Source: Glebionis coronaria (lineage: Eukaryota > Streptophyta > Magnoliopsida > Asterales > Asteraceae). Taken from it: a stretch of 64,000 bases of DNA. The DNA is taken from the NCBI GenBank assembly GCA_025667525.1, contig CM046882.1:23882488-23946487 (forward strand). The letters are read 5' to 3'. This document shows, piece by piece, positions 11,211-22,100 of this stretch; within the stretch, counting starts at the first letter, position 1, and every line of letters starts with the position of its first letter. A model generated the notes under the pieces. It was not told the DNA's origin. It was given only the letters and a program-made list of their open reading frames with translations, and made no database searches. A program made the translations under genes and the position numbers.

Positions 11211-12575
11211 GTGGTTATTCAAGATCTTTCAAGTATATTGTACTTTAAAGCTTGGATTGATCTTTGCTCTCTTTTTCAATACAAATGGTTTAAAAAAAAT
11301 GAAATGAAACCGGTTTTTAAAAATAGAGGCGATCTTTGTATCAAATTGTTCATGAAGAGTGATTACTTATGAAATTTGTTTTGTTGTTTCATTCGTACAA
11401 GTTTTGCTGTTAAATAAATGTTGTATAATAGCTTGAATTAAATCTTTTTATGTTTGGAAGTATAAAAATCTTTTGTGTCATAATTAACTCTAAAATACGA
11501 GTTCTATGTGTCTAAAATGATTTTTTAGAGTCCTAAGTCCTTCCAAAATGTTACCAAATGATTTTGGCCAAAAACTAAATTTTTGCCTACTAACTGCGGT
11601 TCTTTATCTATTCCCCGAGGTTCCTTATTAATAAGGAACCGCAGTCAGTCCGACTCAGATTTTTGCAAACTTTGATAAATCATATAAAATCAACCGTAAG
11701 TCCGTAGAAGTCGTGCCACCCGTCATTTCGAACGTAATTGAATTTTCTTTCTATTAAAAATGATTCTAAACCTTTGTTCAAACTTTAAAATTTGGATGTT
11801 TTCTAAGTTCTATACTTTGTCCAAAGTATTGAGCGTTGGTTTGTCGTAAAACTTGTGTTTCACTCTTTTCTATTAAGTTGGACATCTCTTGTTGATATAT
11901 CTTTGTAAATTGTTATATTTATAAAGTGTTGAACTTAATTAATTTTTGAAATGGGTCAAAAAGTATTTTCAAATAAAATTAAGCTATGTATACTTTGGTG
12001 TATATAACACTCGAAACAAAGACGAATGCTTTTGTGCTTTTTCTTTTGTCTTTGGACATTCTTAAGTGCTCATTACTATTGGTAGTAGTGTTAATTAGTT
12101 GTCTATTTATGTGTGCATTTCATATAGGATTAACATCTCTTGGTTTACAAATGTTACATAAACACTTTGTACACCTTGGCATGTTCTTGAGCACTTTTAG
12201 GTTTGAAAGCTTTGGGAGCTTGTAAAATCTATTGATGTGGGTCGTCTTACTCGATCATTGTGTTATAAGTTCGAGTAGATTAATGTCTCACTATAAAACA
12301 TGAAACACCCTTTGAAAATCTTAACTATTTCTCTTAAAGGAGTGTTAGTGGGAATCAAGAAAAATTTCGAACATATATCAATTCATTATTCAAATTATGA
12401 TTGGTATCATTATCGAATCTAATTGACATGTTTTTTAGTGTAGACATGAATGTGGATTTTTAATAATATACATCGGATCATAACTCACACTTGTGTTGAT
12501 GATGGTATATTGAATCTACTTGTTTAAATTGTTAGACTATTTTTGTTTAATAATTCCTTATAATGCCAATGGAGT
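11211..12575 (+). mobile_element. Non-coding leader of the copia element, cut by the Athila-like insertion
   Basis: This is AT-rich sequence downstream of the primer-binding site with no gag frame. It holds a perfect 22-bp palindrome at 11619-11640 whose GGAACCGC sequence is also present in the LTR (about 9868-9875 and 9889-9896). That link supports leader and LTR belonging to one element. The leader stops at 12575, where the complete Athila-like element starts. Its continuation should begin at 23794, but no copia gag follows within the 164 bases there, so this element is truncated. The 79-codon hydrophobic frame at 11986-12225 has no recognisable features and is probably chance. Confidence 0.5.
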
Positions 12576-13015
12576 TAATAAGTGTGAAAACACTTATCCT
12601 TTTACCACTTATTTCTAATAATAACAAGACCAAAACGTGTATTTTATGTCGTAAAAGTCGGAATTATGCGTGGCTTGTGTTTTTATTGTGTTTCAGGATA
12701 AAAATATGAAAAAGGAAGAAAACACGGGCTATCACGGGCTTTTATCGAAGAAAACGAGAAAAGACAAAGTCAAAAGATCAAGAGTGTAAAAAGAACGGAT
12801 GTCCAAGGCCTATTCTGAAGATTTATCGAAGGAAAAGTCTAAAGACAGAAGTTTAATGAAGTCGAAGAACTCAAGTCTAATTATAGAAGAAAATTATAAG
12901 ACGAGTTCTATTTATATCGACAAATCCCGAGACGACGTCGAGAAAGACAAAGAATTTAAATCGAGTCGAGACGAGACGAAAGAAAGAAGGAAGCAACACA
13001 TGCACTCCCCACCTC

Positions 13016-13050
13016 CTATATATACCCTCCTAATGACACATTAGGAGGGT
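13016..13050 (+). promoter_or_regulatory. LTR TATA box followed by a perfect hairpin at the expected transcription start
   Basis: CTATATATACC (13016-13026) is overlapped and followed by a 12-bp-arm inverted repeat: ACCCTCCTAATG (13024-13035), loop ACA, CATTAGGAGGGT (13039-13050). The second LTR has the same structure with arms extended to 13 bp (22548-22576). The right arm lies about where transcription should begin, so the stem would sit at or near the promoter start or the RNA 5' end. Confidence 0.7.
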
Positions 13051-13602
13051 GTTAGTTAATTGTTAGCTAGTTCATTTTCCCTTTTGTAGTTTTCATTTTT
13101 AGAGAGAGAAAGTGTTAACTTTCTCTGACTAAAATTTCATCTTTTTTTTCATGTTTAAGCTTTGATTTAATCTTGTATTTTGGAATCATTAATCTATAAG
13201 TTCAAGTTTAAGCTTTTCATCTTTAATCTTCTTCTACCTTTCTTGATTTTGATTTATTTTTGATTCGAAATTTTAATGCATCTTGTTTAAATTTTGATGT
13301 TTGTGTGATTAAAAAGTTTATCTTTTTAATCCTATATAAGTTTTTATACGAATAAGCTTAAAGCTTGTTATGCTTTTTAGCTTATTTTGTATTTAGCTTA
13401 TTTGTTTTAAAGTTTTCTTAAAGGTTTTGTCTTTTTAAAGTTTGATTTAAAAAGTTGCTTATTTAGAGTTTTGAAAGTTCCTATTTGTGCTTATATAGTT
13501 ATTTTCTTTAAAAATTTGGATAAGTTTCAGATTATGTTAGTTAATAGAGTGCTTATACGTTGCTTATTACGATTTATACTCTATCAGAAAAGGTAAACCC
13601 TT

Positions 13603-13926
13603 TTCCGACGAGTGATTCCGACAGAACCATCGGATTAGGGCTTTATATTCCGATCAGCATTCAGATACATAGTATCGGAAAAGGGTTTTCCATTTCGACG
13701 AGAATTCCGATCTGGATTCCGACGAAGGTGATTTTTATGACATTCCTATAGCTTTTGGTTTTCAGTATTCCGATAGTGTTGTCTTGTATTCCGATGGATT
13801 ATTCTGACGGGTGTGTTTATCCTTATTCCGATGCTTCCCTAAGTATTCCGACAGAATTCACTTGAGTTTATTCTGATCATATTCAGACTACAGCATTCCG
13901 ATGGGATTCCGATGGTGTATTCCGAT
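13603..13926 (+). repeat. Cluster of ATTCCGA-type short motifs in the 5' LTR
   Basis: About 16-18 copies of TTCCGA or one-mismatch variants occur in 320 bp. Most steps are near 11-14 bp or 20-26 bp, with unrelated spacers between. The same cluster occurs in the 3' LTR (about 23130-23450). It lies downstream of the TATA box, within R or U5. Confidence 0.75.
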
Positions 13927-14271
13927 GGATTGAGTTTTTATTTTCTATTTATTTTCTTTTATTTTAATTTCCAGTTTAACTTTTCTAGCATTTTTACTAA
14001 GTTTTTATTTTTACAAAGTTTTAAGTTTTAAGTTTTAAATTTACCTTTTAAGTTTTTAATCATTTATTTTTATCTCGTAATTTTTAGTTTAATTTTCAAG
14101 GATTTTATTTTTTACTCAATGACATTTTCATATTTGCTTTTAGTTTAAAAATAGATAATCAAACCATTTATTTTCCACCAAGAACGACTGAGTCACACTA
14201 ATAACTAGTAATCAATTTGAAAAGATTGGAACAACGAATTTTTCATACTTGGTGAAAAACCATGTATTAAA

Positions 14272-14289
14272 TGACGCCGCTGCCGGCTC
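14272..14289 (+). other. Athila-type primer-binding site
   Basis: TGACGCCGCTGCCGG follows two bases (AA) after the LTR end. It differs by one base from the TGGCGCCGCTGCCGG seen in the other two complete primer-binding sites of the window. The family is primed by a tRNA (tRNA-Asp in my recollection of Athila). The mismatch is probably decay. Confidence 0.85.
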
Positions 14290-14487
14290 TTTTCCTGAAG
14301 ATTAACAGTTTATTGTGAGAGACGCGTTTGATTTTGGGATCCGTTCACTTTTGAACGTTATTTTTCGTGTCAAAACTTTTCAAAAAATCCATAAAAATTA
14401 ATAATTTTCAAAAATCCAAAAAAATAGAAAAACATAAGAAACCAAAAATATTTCTTGTCTATCTTTCTTTTCCCTTTGTAGGTGTGT

Positions 14488-16379
14488 ATGCATACCCGTG
14501 CTCGTAAGAAGAAAGCAACTCAAGCCGAAGTCGAAACTCCACCTATTGTCACCATGGACAATCGACCAATGATCGAGGTTTTGCAATCGCAAGTAGAGGG
14601 CAACACCGATGCTATTGTCATACCCGAGATTGGAGCCAACAACTTTGAGCTCAAATCCGGCTTCATTCAAATGGTCTCTGCTCAACCATTCTTGGGGCGT
14701 ACACTTGATGATCCTCATGACCATATCAAAAGGTTCCTTCAACTCACTAATACATTTAAGTATAATGGGGTTTCACAAGAGGTAATTCACTTGAAACTTT
14801 TTCCTTTCTCCTTAGAGGGACAAGCCCGGCATTGGCTTGATAAGGAACCGCCACAAAGTATTCTTACGTGGTCGAATTTAGAGACCAAATTCATCAACTA
14901 CTTTTTCCCACCCTCACGTACTACCGCTTTGCGGAATGAAATCATTAACTTTGAGCAAAAGTACGATGAGACATTTAGTGAATCTTGGGACCATTTTAAG
15001 GAACTTTTAAGAAAGTGTCCATAACATGGTCTCACAAAAGTACATAAAATTAATACTTTTTATAACGGTTTAAGCATGAATGACCAAGATTTACTAAATA
15101 GTGTCTCGGGGGTAACACTTTGGTTAAGTCTTCTAATGCCACATGGGACATTATTGAGAATAAGTCTAGAGTGCAAACTAAGAGTGTTCGGACTAATGTG
15201 GCTAGTGCTAGTACTAGTGACGCTGACAAGAGAATTGATAAGCTTACTTCGATTGTTGAAGCACTTGCTCTACAAACCGCAAACAATACCAAAAGCATCA
15301 ATGCGCAACTTAATGCTATGAGTCAGTCATGTGAAATATGCGGGGGTTCTCATTCATACACCGATTGTCCTTCGACTCATGACAATCCGGAAAATGTGTA
15401 TGCCGCCAACGGTAACTTTTCTACGGGAGGCTATCAAGCACGTCCTCAAGGTGACCGCAATTTGCCCAGTTATCGTTCAAACAACTTCCTTTCACCACCT
15501 GGTTTTCCACCTCAAAACCAAAACAACCTCAATCGTAACAATTAAAACCAACCTCGAGCTCCAAATCAATATCAAACCCAAAGAAACCCATATCCACCTC
15601 AAGGAAACAATCAAGTTTACCAACCACCCGCTTATCAACCACCTGCCTACCATGCTCTTCCTCCCACCCAACCCACCGCATTTTATCAAGAGGTTGACAC
15701 TTACATGAGGACTAATGACGCAATAGTGCAGAATCTTCAGCGGCAAATCATCAACTTGAAAGGAGATATGGCGAAACAAGGGAATGATCTTCGAGCCGAT
15801 ATGCGAAACTCTTTGAGTAGTCAAACGAATGACTTAAGGGATATGATGGCTAGTTTCTTCCAAAGTAATCAAGCCTCTGGTTCGGGTTCTCTTCCGAGTA
15901 ACACCGTTGCTAATCCAAGAAGGGAGATGAAAGCAATCACCACTCGAAGTGGAAAAGGTTTAAAGGAACCCGAGCTTCCTACACCTACACCGGTGATTGT
16001 GACAAAGGAAAACGAGCCCCCTTCTTGAATTCCCCCACCCTCTATTTCACCAATTCCTCCACCTTCTACTTCCACCCCTCCATCACCCAAGGATGTGAGT
16101 GAGAATTCTATTCCAAAGCCTTCATCTCAACCCAATATACCTTATCCCTCAAGGTTGAGGAAAGAGAAGTTGAAGAACAAGGATGATATTTAGGTTTCTA
16201 ACTTTCTTAAAATGTTTAAACAACTAAATTTCAACATTTCCTTTGCCGAGGCTCTCGCTCACATGCCGAAGTATGCTAAAATGTTTAAAGATCTTCTCAG
16301 TGACAAAGAAAAGCTTCTTGATATCGCTCAGACCCAACTTAACGAGAATTGCTCCACAGTGCTCTTAAGGAAATTACCT
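14488..16379 (+). pseudogene. gag: Athila-like gag, decayed
   Basis: The capsid/nucleocapsid precursor starts at the ATG at 14488 (MHTRARKKK). It has the gag helical domain (DDPHDHIKRFLQL, GQARHWLDKEP, TKFINYFFPPSRT), then a zinc knuckle CEICGGSHSYTDC (C-X2-C-X3-H-X4-C), a proline/asparagine/glutamine-rich stretch, a coiled-coil-like segment near 15705-15870 and the ITTRSGK motif typical of Athila/Tat gag. It is broken by a TAA at 15022, a frameshift near 15115, a TAA at 15543, a TGA at 16026 and a TAG at 16191. Several of these look like C-to-T changes in CAA, CAG or CGA codons. The frame continues into protease without a clear boundary. Confidence 0.9.
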
Positions 16380-17318
16380 ACCAAACTTGGTGATTCGGGT
16401 CGTTTTCTCATTCCTTGCAACTTTCCCGGGGTAGAGAATTGTATGGCCCTAGCCGATCTAGGTGCTAGTATAAACTTAATGCCATTAAGTGTTTGGAAAC
16501 AATTATCTCTACCCGAGCTAGTCCCCACACGAATGACTTTGTAATTAGCTAACCGTACGGTTGCTTATCTGGTGGGGATAGCCGAAGATGTCTTCGCCGG
16601 TGTCGACAAATTCACCTTTCCGGCGGATTTTGTTGTCGTTGACTACGAGATGGACCCCCGTGTTCCATTAATCGTCGGACGTCCATTCTTGAGGACCGGT
16701 CGCACTCTCATTGATGTAGCCGTGGGCGTATTAATCATGAGAGTTGGTGACGATAAAATCGTGTTCAATATGGGTAAACTTTCTAAGCAGCCTTCTGAAA
16801 TCGAGAGTGTTAATTTCATTGACATTCTTGATGTGGCTTGTGAAGAGCATTTCAAAGACGCTTGTAAAAGTGGTTCTTCTTTTCTACCCATTGTTGAGAC
16901 AGTTGCCTCTATTGCTCCATCACTAACTCCATTTGGAGAAAGTGATTTCATTTTGAAATAATTTGAAGCAACTTTGGGAGATGTGGACTTACAATATGAC
17001 GATTCTCCCTCCAATTGGGATGAAGACATTCGTACCATTGAGAAACTTCTCAATGAGGACCATATTTCTCCACCATCTCCTAACGAAATCTCTATCGATG
17101 ATCCGAATTTGACTACGCCTTCCATCGAAAATCCTCCGGATTTAGAGCTTAAGGATCTGTCGTCTCATCTCGAATACGTGTTCCTTGACGACAATAAGAA
17201 GTTACCCGTCATCATCGCTAAGGATTTGAAAGAAGACGAAAAATCTCGACTTATCGACGTGCTGAAGAATCATAAGAAAGCGATTATTTGGAAAATGTCC
17301 GATATTCGGGGGAATTGA
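16380..17318 (+). pseudogene. Athila-like aspartic protease and linker, decayed
   Basis: The retropepsin carries the active-site motif ADLGASINLMP near 16450-16485 and the flap/second-lobe sequence VPLIVGRPFLRTGRTLIDV near 16655-16720. It is followed by an acidic linker (LELKDLSSHLEYVFL) leading to reverse transcriptase. It would release the mature Gag and Pol proteins. Stops at 16542 (probably CAA to TAA) and 16959, and a frameshift near 17310 in a G run, separate it from RT. The frame is otherwise the same as that of gag from 15120 on. Confidence 0.85.
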
Positions 17319-17319
17319 T

Positions 17320-18830
17320 CCTCACTTTTGCACGCATAAAATTCTCATGGAGGACGACTTTAAACCCACTATTCAAAACCAAAGAAGGGTGAATCCCAAG
17401 ATCCGTGACGTTATCAGAAAAGAGGTTATCAAACTTCTTGATGCGGGAATGATCTACCCTATCTCGGATTCACCATGGGTTAATCTTGTCCATTGTGTGC
17501 CTAAGAAAGGCGGAATCACCGTTGTGCCCAATGAAAACAACAAGTTGATTCCTACTTGTCTCGTTACAGAGTGGAGAGTTTGTATAGATTATCACAAACT
17601 CAATGATGCTACGAGAAAGGATCATTTTCCCCTTCCTTTTATGGACCAAATGCTCGAAAATTTAGCGGGTAATGATTATTATTGCTTCTTAGACGGTTTC
17701 TCCGGGTATTTTCAAATTCCCATTGATCCTAAAGATCAAGAGAAAACCACATTCACTTTACCTTTTGTAATATTTGCTTACAAACGAATGCCTTTCGGCT
17801 TATGCAATGCTCCTGGGACTTTCCAAAGGTGTATGATGGCTATCTTCCATTACATGGTTGAAGAGACTATGAAAGTCTTCATGGATGATTTATCGGTCTA
17901 TGGTGACTCCTTCTCTTCTTGCCTTGCCAATTTGGAACGCATGCTTAAGCGGTGTGAAGACATTCGCCTTGTTCTAAATTGGGAAAAATGCCATTCCATG
18001 GTAAAAGAAGGCATTGTGCTTGGACATAAAATCTCAAAAGCCGGTCTTGAAGTGGACCGTGCTAAAGTTGATGTCATATCCAAATTAACTCCACCTTCAA
18101 CCGTGATGGGTGTGAGAAGTTTCCTTGGTCATGTGGGCTTCTATCATCGTTTCATTCAAGATTTTTCTAAAGTTGCTCGCCCGATGACCACCTCTTGGAA
18201 AAAGATACTCCTTTTATCTTTTCTAAAGAGTGTATTGAATCTTCCAATCTTCTTAAGGATAAGCTAACTAAGGCACCAGTCTTGGTTACCCCTAATTGGG
18301 AGCTACTTTTTGAATTGATGTGTGATGCTAGCGACTTTGCCATTGGAGCGGTTTTGGGCCAAAGAGTGAACAAACACTTCCAACCAATCCATTATGCTAG
18401 CAAGTCAATGACGGGGGCTCAATTGCATTATACCACTACTGAAAAAGAGCTTTTAGCTGTAGTGTATGCTTTTGAAAAATTTCGCCCCTATCTTGTCCTT
18501 TCCACCACAATCGTGTATATCGATCATTCAGCGTGGAAGTACTTGTTGACTAAGCAAGATTCTAAGCCAAGACTTCTTCGTTGGGTTCTGCTTCTTCAAG
18601 AATTTAAAATCGAAATTCATGACAAGAAGGGAGCCGAAAACCTAGCTGTGGATCATCTAAGTAGACTTGAGGATCCTTATCAAGGGGATCATCCGAATCA
18701 AGAGATCGATGACTCTTTTCCCCTTGAGTCCTTAATGTCTATCAATTCCAATTTTGATGACACCCCGTGGTTTGCGGACATTACAAACTACTTAGCAGGT
18801 GGTATTCTCATCGAAGGGTTAACATCCAAA
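17320..18830 (+). pseudogene. pol: Athila-like reverse transcriptase and RNase H, decayed
   Basis: RT begins near HKILMEDDFKPTIQNQRRVNP and includes VCIDYHKLNDATRKDHFPLP, the palm motif FMDD (17878-17889) and MPFGLCNAPGTFQRCM. RNase H follows with [35 protein letters not shown] and IDHSAWKYL. The domain order RT-RNase H before integrase is that of Ty3/gypsy. A frameshift near 18200 separates RT from RNase H. RT copies the RNA into cDNA inside the particle and RNase H removes the template strand. Confidence 0.9.
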
Positions 18831-20051
18831 CAAAAGAAGAAGTTCTTTAAAGATGTTAAGACTTACTTTTGGGATGACCCTTATCTCTTCAAACAATGTG
18901 CTGATCTGATTATTCTTCGGTGTGTTGATGGACCCGCAGCTTTAGACATTCTCGAAGCTTGCCATAAAGGACCCACCGTTGGTCATTTTGGTCCCAACTA
19001 CACCGCTAAGAAAGTGTTTGACTCGGGATTCTATTGGCCCACCATTTATCGTGACGCTCACGAAATGGTTAAAAATTGTGATGCTTGCCAACGCCAAGGC
19101 AAGATCACACATAAAGATGAGATGCCTCAAAATTTCATCCAAGAATGTGAAATCTTTGACGTATGGGGCATCGACTTTATGGGGCCATTTCCGTCATCTA
19201 AATAGAACAAGTACATCCTCGTAGCCGTTGACTACGTATCTAAATGGGTTGAAGCAAAGGCTTTACCTACGAACGATGCGTGGGTGGTTGTGAACTTTTT
19301 GAAGCAACTATTTGCTCGATTCGGTGTTCCTCGTGCTATCATCAGTGACCGCGAGACTCATTTTTGCAATGATCAATTTGCTCGAGTCATGGCTATGTAT
19401 GGTGTCAATCACCGTCTTTCCACCGCTTATCATCCCCAAACAAATGGTCAAGCTGATATATCTAACCGTGTATTGAAGTGAATATTAGAGCGAACTGTGG
19501 GAGAGCATCGTGCCGTGTGGGCCGATAAGTTAGATGATGCTTTGTGGGCTTTCCGTACCGCATATAAGACTCCGATTGGTTGCACTCCATATCGTCTTGT
19601 GTACAAGAAGGTATGCCACCTCCCTATTGAGCTGGAACATAAGGCGTACTGGGCCTTGAAGTGGGCCAATTTTGACATCAAAAAAGACGGTGATCTTCGG
19701 AAGATTCAACTCAACGAGCTAAATGAACTGAGGAATGAAGCTTATGAGAATTCATTGATCTACAAGGAGAAGACCAAGATCATCCATGATTCAAGGATTA
19801 AGAACCAAGAGTTCCACGTTGGTGATCAAGTTTTACTCTTTAACTCTCGGTTGAAGATCTTCTCGGGCAACCTAAAGAGCCGTTGGTCTGGTCCATTCAC
19901 CGTCGCCAAATTCTTCCCTTACGGCACCATTGAGCTTTCTCAGCCAAATGAGCCTAATTTTAAAGTGAATGGCCAGCGTGTGAAGCTGTACTTTAGTGAG
20001 GACATCTCTCATGAGATGATTCCATCCCTCACCACGTTTCCCTTGAATTAG
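18831..20051 (+). pseudogene. Athila-like integrase, decayed
   Basis: The integrase has an HHCC zinc-binding region ([12 protein letters not shown]...CDACQRQG) and a DDE core with D in WGIDFMGPF and D in ISDRETHF. The third position reads HPQTNGQADISNR, where the glutamate expected in GQVE is aspartate. A C-terminal domain follows ([28 protein letters not shown]). Stops interrupt it at 19203 (TAG) and 19479 (TGA, probably CGA to TGA). The stop at 20051 matches the end of the equivalent frame in the giant element (50016), so this is the natural pol end. Integrase joins the cDNA ends to host DNA. Confidence 0.9.
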
Positions 20052-22100
20052 TTCTGGGTCGAGTCAGGCTCGTGACTCGGTTAACAAAAACAAGCGCTTC
20101 TCGGGAGGCAACCTGTTGATCTATCCTTTACCCTTTCCATAATAAGTGTAGGGGAGCCCCGTATGTGTTTGTTGCCTTGTTTCTTATGATGTGCAGGGAT
20201 TAAAGCTTCAAAGATCCACTTTTGATGATATTTGACGACCCGTGATCCCATGTACCCGTCTTCTCGGTTCTATCCTAAACTGTCCTGATTCAATATTTCA
20301 TATCTTATATGTTCACATTGGAATCACCATAGTTAACCTTTCCATAGCAAGATATAAACAAAGTGCACAATGTCCTAAGTGTAGGGGAGTTTACTCCCAC
20401 ATGCTTAAACATTGAGGACAATGTTTATATCAAGTGTAGGGGGGACTTTTATCGAAGTAAGTGGGCTTTTCCATGAATTTGTCCTCGTTTTAACCGGAAA
20501 ATTTGATTTTTCGACATTTTTCAAAACTTTTAATCTATTTTGGCCTAGTTGTATAGTAGTATTTTCCTTTGCTATCGTTATTTACTTTCTTTCCTAGAAT
20601 AAATTTTCAATAAAGTGGTTTTAAATTTTTCAAACGTAATGAATCTTTTGACTCAACCCGGGTTTACTTATCCAAGTTTACTATAGCTAGTATCCTTAAT
20701 GTGTTTAGGTCAAGTTTTGGTAGGCTTTTATATAGGGAACTTTAAAACGTGAAAGTCTTAACTCTCACGGGTTTAGAACAAGAACTTTTCGCAAGTTCCT
20801 ATAATTGATCCTAGAAAGTCGTTTATCAAGGGAACTTTGAAATGCGAATTCTAAACTTGAAAAAGTCTAAGAAGTTGCAAGATCCTATAGATGACTTGAA
20901 AACCCAAACTTTGATTTAATTGGCTAAGCATCCACGAGTCTCATTCCTTGAGATTTTAAATTATGGAGAATGAGAGATGATAGAGTCAATTATAAGTTTG
21001 GTATTCTTTCATGAATTTATGTGAGTTGATTATAAGCTTCTTCTCCCATCGCTTGTTAATAAATTTGCAATAAATAAGGTTGTACGATTTGAAAAGTTAC
21101 TTAGCTTCTAGCACAAGATCGTTTAAAGTTGCTCGGTATTAATTAGAGGTCATAGCCAAGGCATAACTTATTGAAGCGGGAGGCGAAGATTGGCGAGTCC
21201 GAAAAGGCCCTCACAAGGCATGAGGGCTACATTTTGTTGCTATAGATACCAAGTGATATGAAGAATCATTTATCAAAAATCAATATGAAGGATCAAGACA
21301 CACGACGATAAGCAAATACTCCCCTAAAGATCATGGAGAAGTCTATCCAAAAAGGCCCTAACAAGGAATGAGGATAAATAGATCCAAGTCCTAAAAGAAG
21401 GCGGATCGTTGTATATCAAAATCCAAAATAATGATTGGAGAAAAATGAAGAAGTTGTGGTCCAAATGTGAAGAATCTCTCAAAAACTTCAAGTGAAGAAA
21501 TTCCTATTATGAAGAGAAGACCATAATTTCAAGAACGTCTCTCAAGATTCGAAGTATGAAGTCGCTGCCAAATATCGGTCCGAGAAAGGTCTCAAATCGT
21601 GAAGCGAGTTATGCCAAGATATGAAGTTTAAGAGGTCCCGAGAAGCAATTTTAAAAGATTTTGTCCTTTAGCTAACTATTGATTAAATCGTCCCACTTTA
21701 TTTTCGGCCTAAATAAACTATCGTAATAAGTCAAACAATGTATCCTCGTGATCATTGAAGACAATATTAAAATATAAGAGATACACCTAGGAATAAGGGA
21801 GTCTAAGCGAATAATTGGGCCACATGAGTTCGTGTTAGTTTGCTAACTTATAATAACAATGATCTCGTTTTTAAGCTTGGTTTGGGGAACGTGAAACTTG
21901 AGGATGATGAACATTCATGACGGCCAAAACCCCAATGTAAGTATTCGATTTCTTTACTTTTATATTTCTATCTTTTTAGTTTCCTTAAAGTTTAGTATTT
22001 AATAAAGGCCAAGGTGGGTTATTTATGATGAGAAATGTAATATGTGCTCTGAAATTAATGCATTGCATGAGGACATTGCAATGGTCAAGTGTAGGGGATT
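20052..22100 (+). other. Long non-coding 3' region of the Athila-like element
   Basis: About 2 kb lies between pol and the 3' LTR, in the position where some Athila elements carry an envelope-like frame. No such frame is present. Landmarks are a GGGAGGCAACC motif near 20104, four AAGTGTAGGGG blocks (20144-20156, 20377-20389, 20432-20444 and the terminal tract 22087-22100) and the hairpin at 20407-20426. The whole region is conserved, inverted, in the outer element (29148-31095) and in part at 1-2249. Confidence 0.8.
20377..20444 (+). promoter_or_regulatory. Polypurine block - hairpin - polypurine block module
   Basis: AAGTGTAGGGGAG (20377-20389) and AAGTGTAGGGGGG (20432-20444) flank AAACATTG-AGGA-CAATGTTT (20407-20426). 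A smaller inverted repeat, GGGAGT-TT-ACTCCC, overlaps the first block. The module is identical in layout to the one at 365-432. Confidence 0.6.

Larger units (their letters stand above)
12576..14269 (+). repeat. 5' LTR of the plus-strand Athila-like element
   Basis: This 1,694-bp LTR pairs with 22101-23788. It contains a TATA box with a perfect hairpin (13016-13050) and, further downstream, a cluster of ATTCCGA-type motifs (13603-13926). It ends in a segment (ccaagaacgactgagtc...) that recurs, diverged, at the end of the outer element's LTR at 63870-64000. The 81-codon lysine-rich frame at 12799-13044 also appears, shortened, in the other LTR, but LTR identity and low complexity are enough to explain it. 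Confidence 0.92.

Noticed and set aside
11986..12225. Hydrophobic 79-codon frame as a membrane protein
   Set aside because: It lies in copia leader DNA; AT-rich DNA readily gives L/F-rich frames. No start context, homology or conservation is visible.
12799..13044. Lysine-rich 81-codon frame conserved in two places (also 22381-22569)
   Set aside because: The two places are the two LTRs of one element, so identity is expected. The start differs and composition is low complexity.
14461..14487. 3' splice site before gag of the plus-strand element
   Set aside because: A pyrimidine-rich stretch followed by TTGTAG is suggestive, but no matching donor in the leader could be supported from sequence alone.
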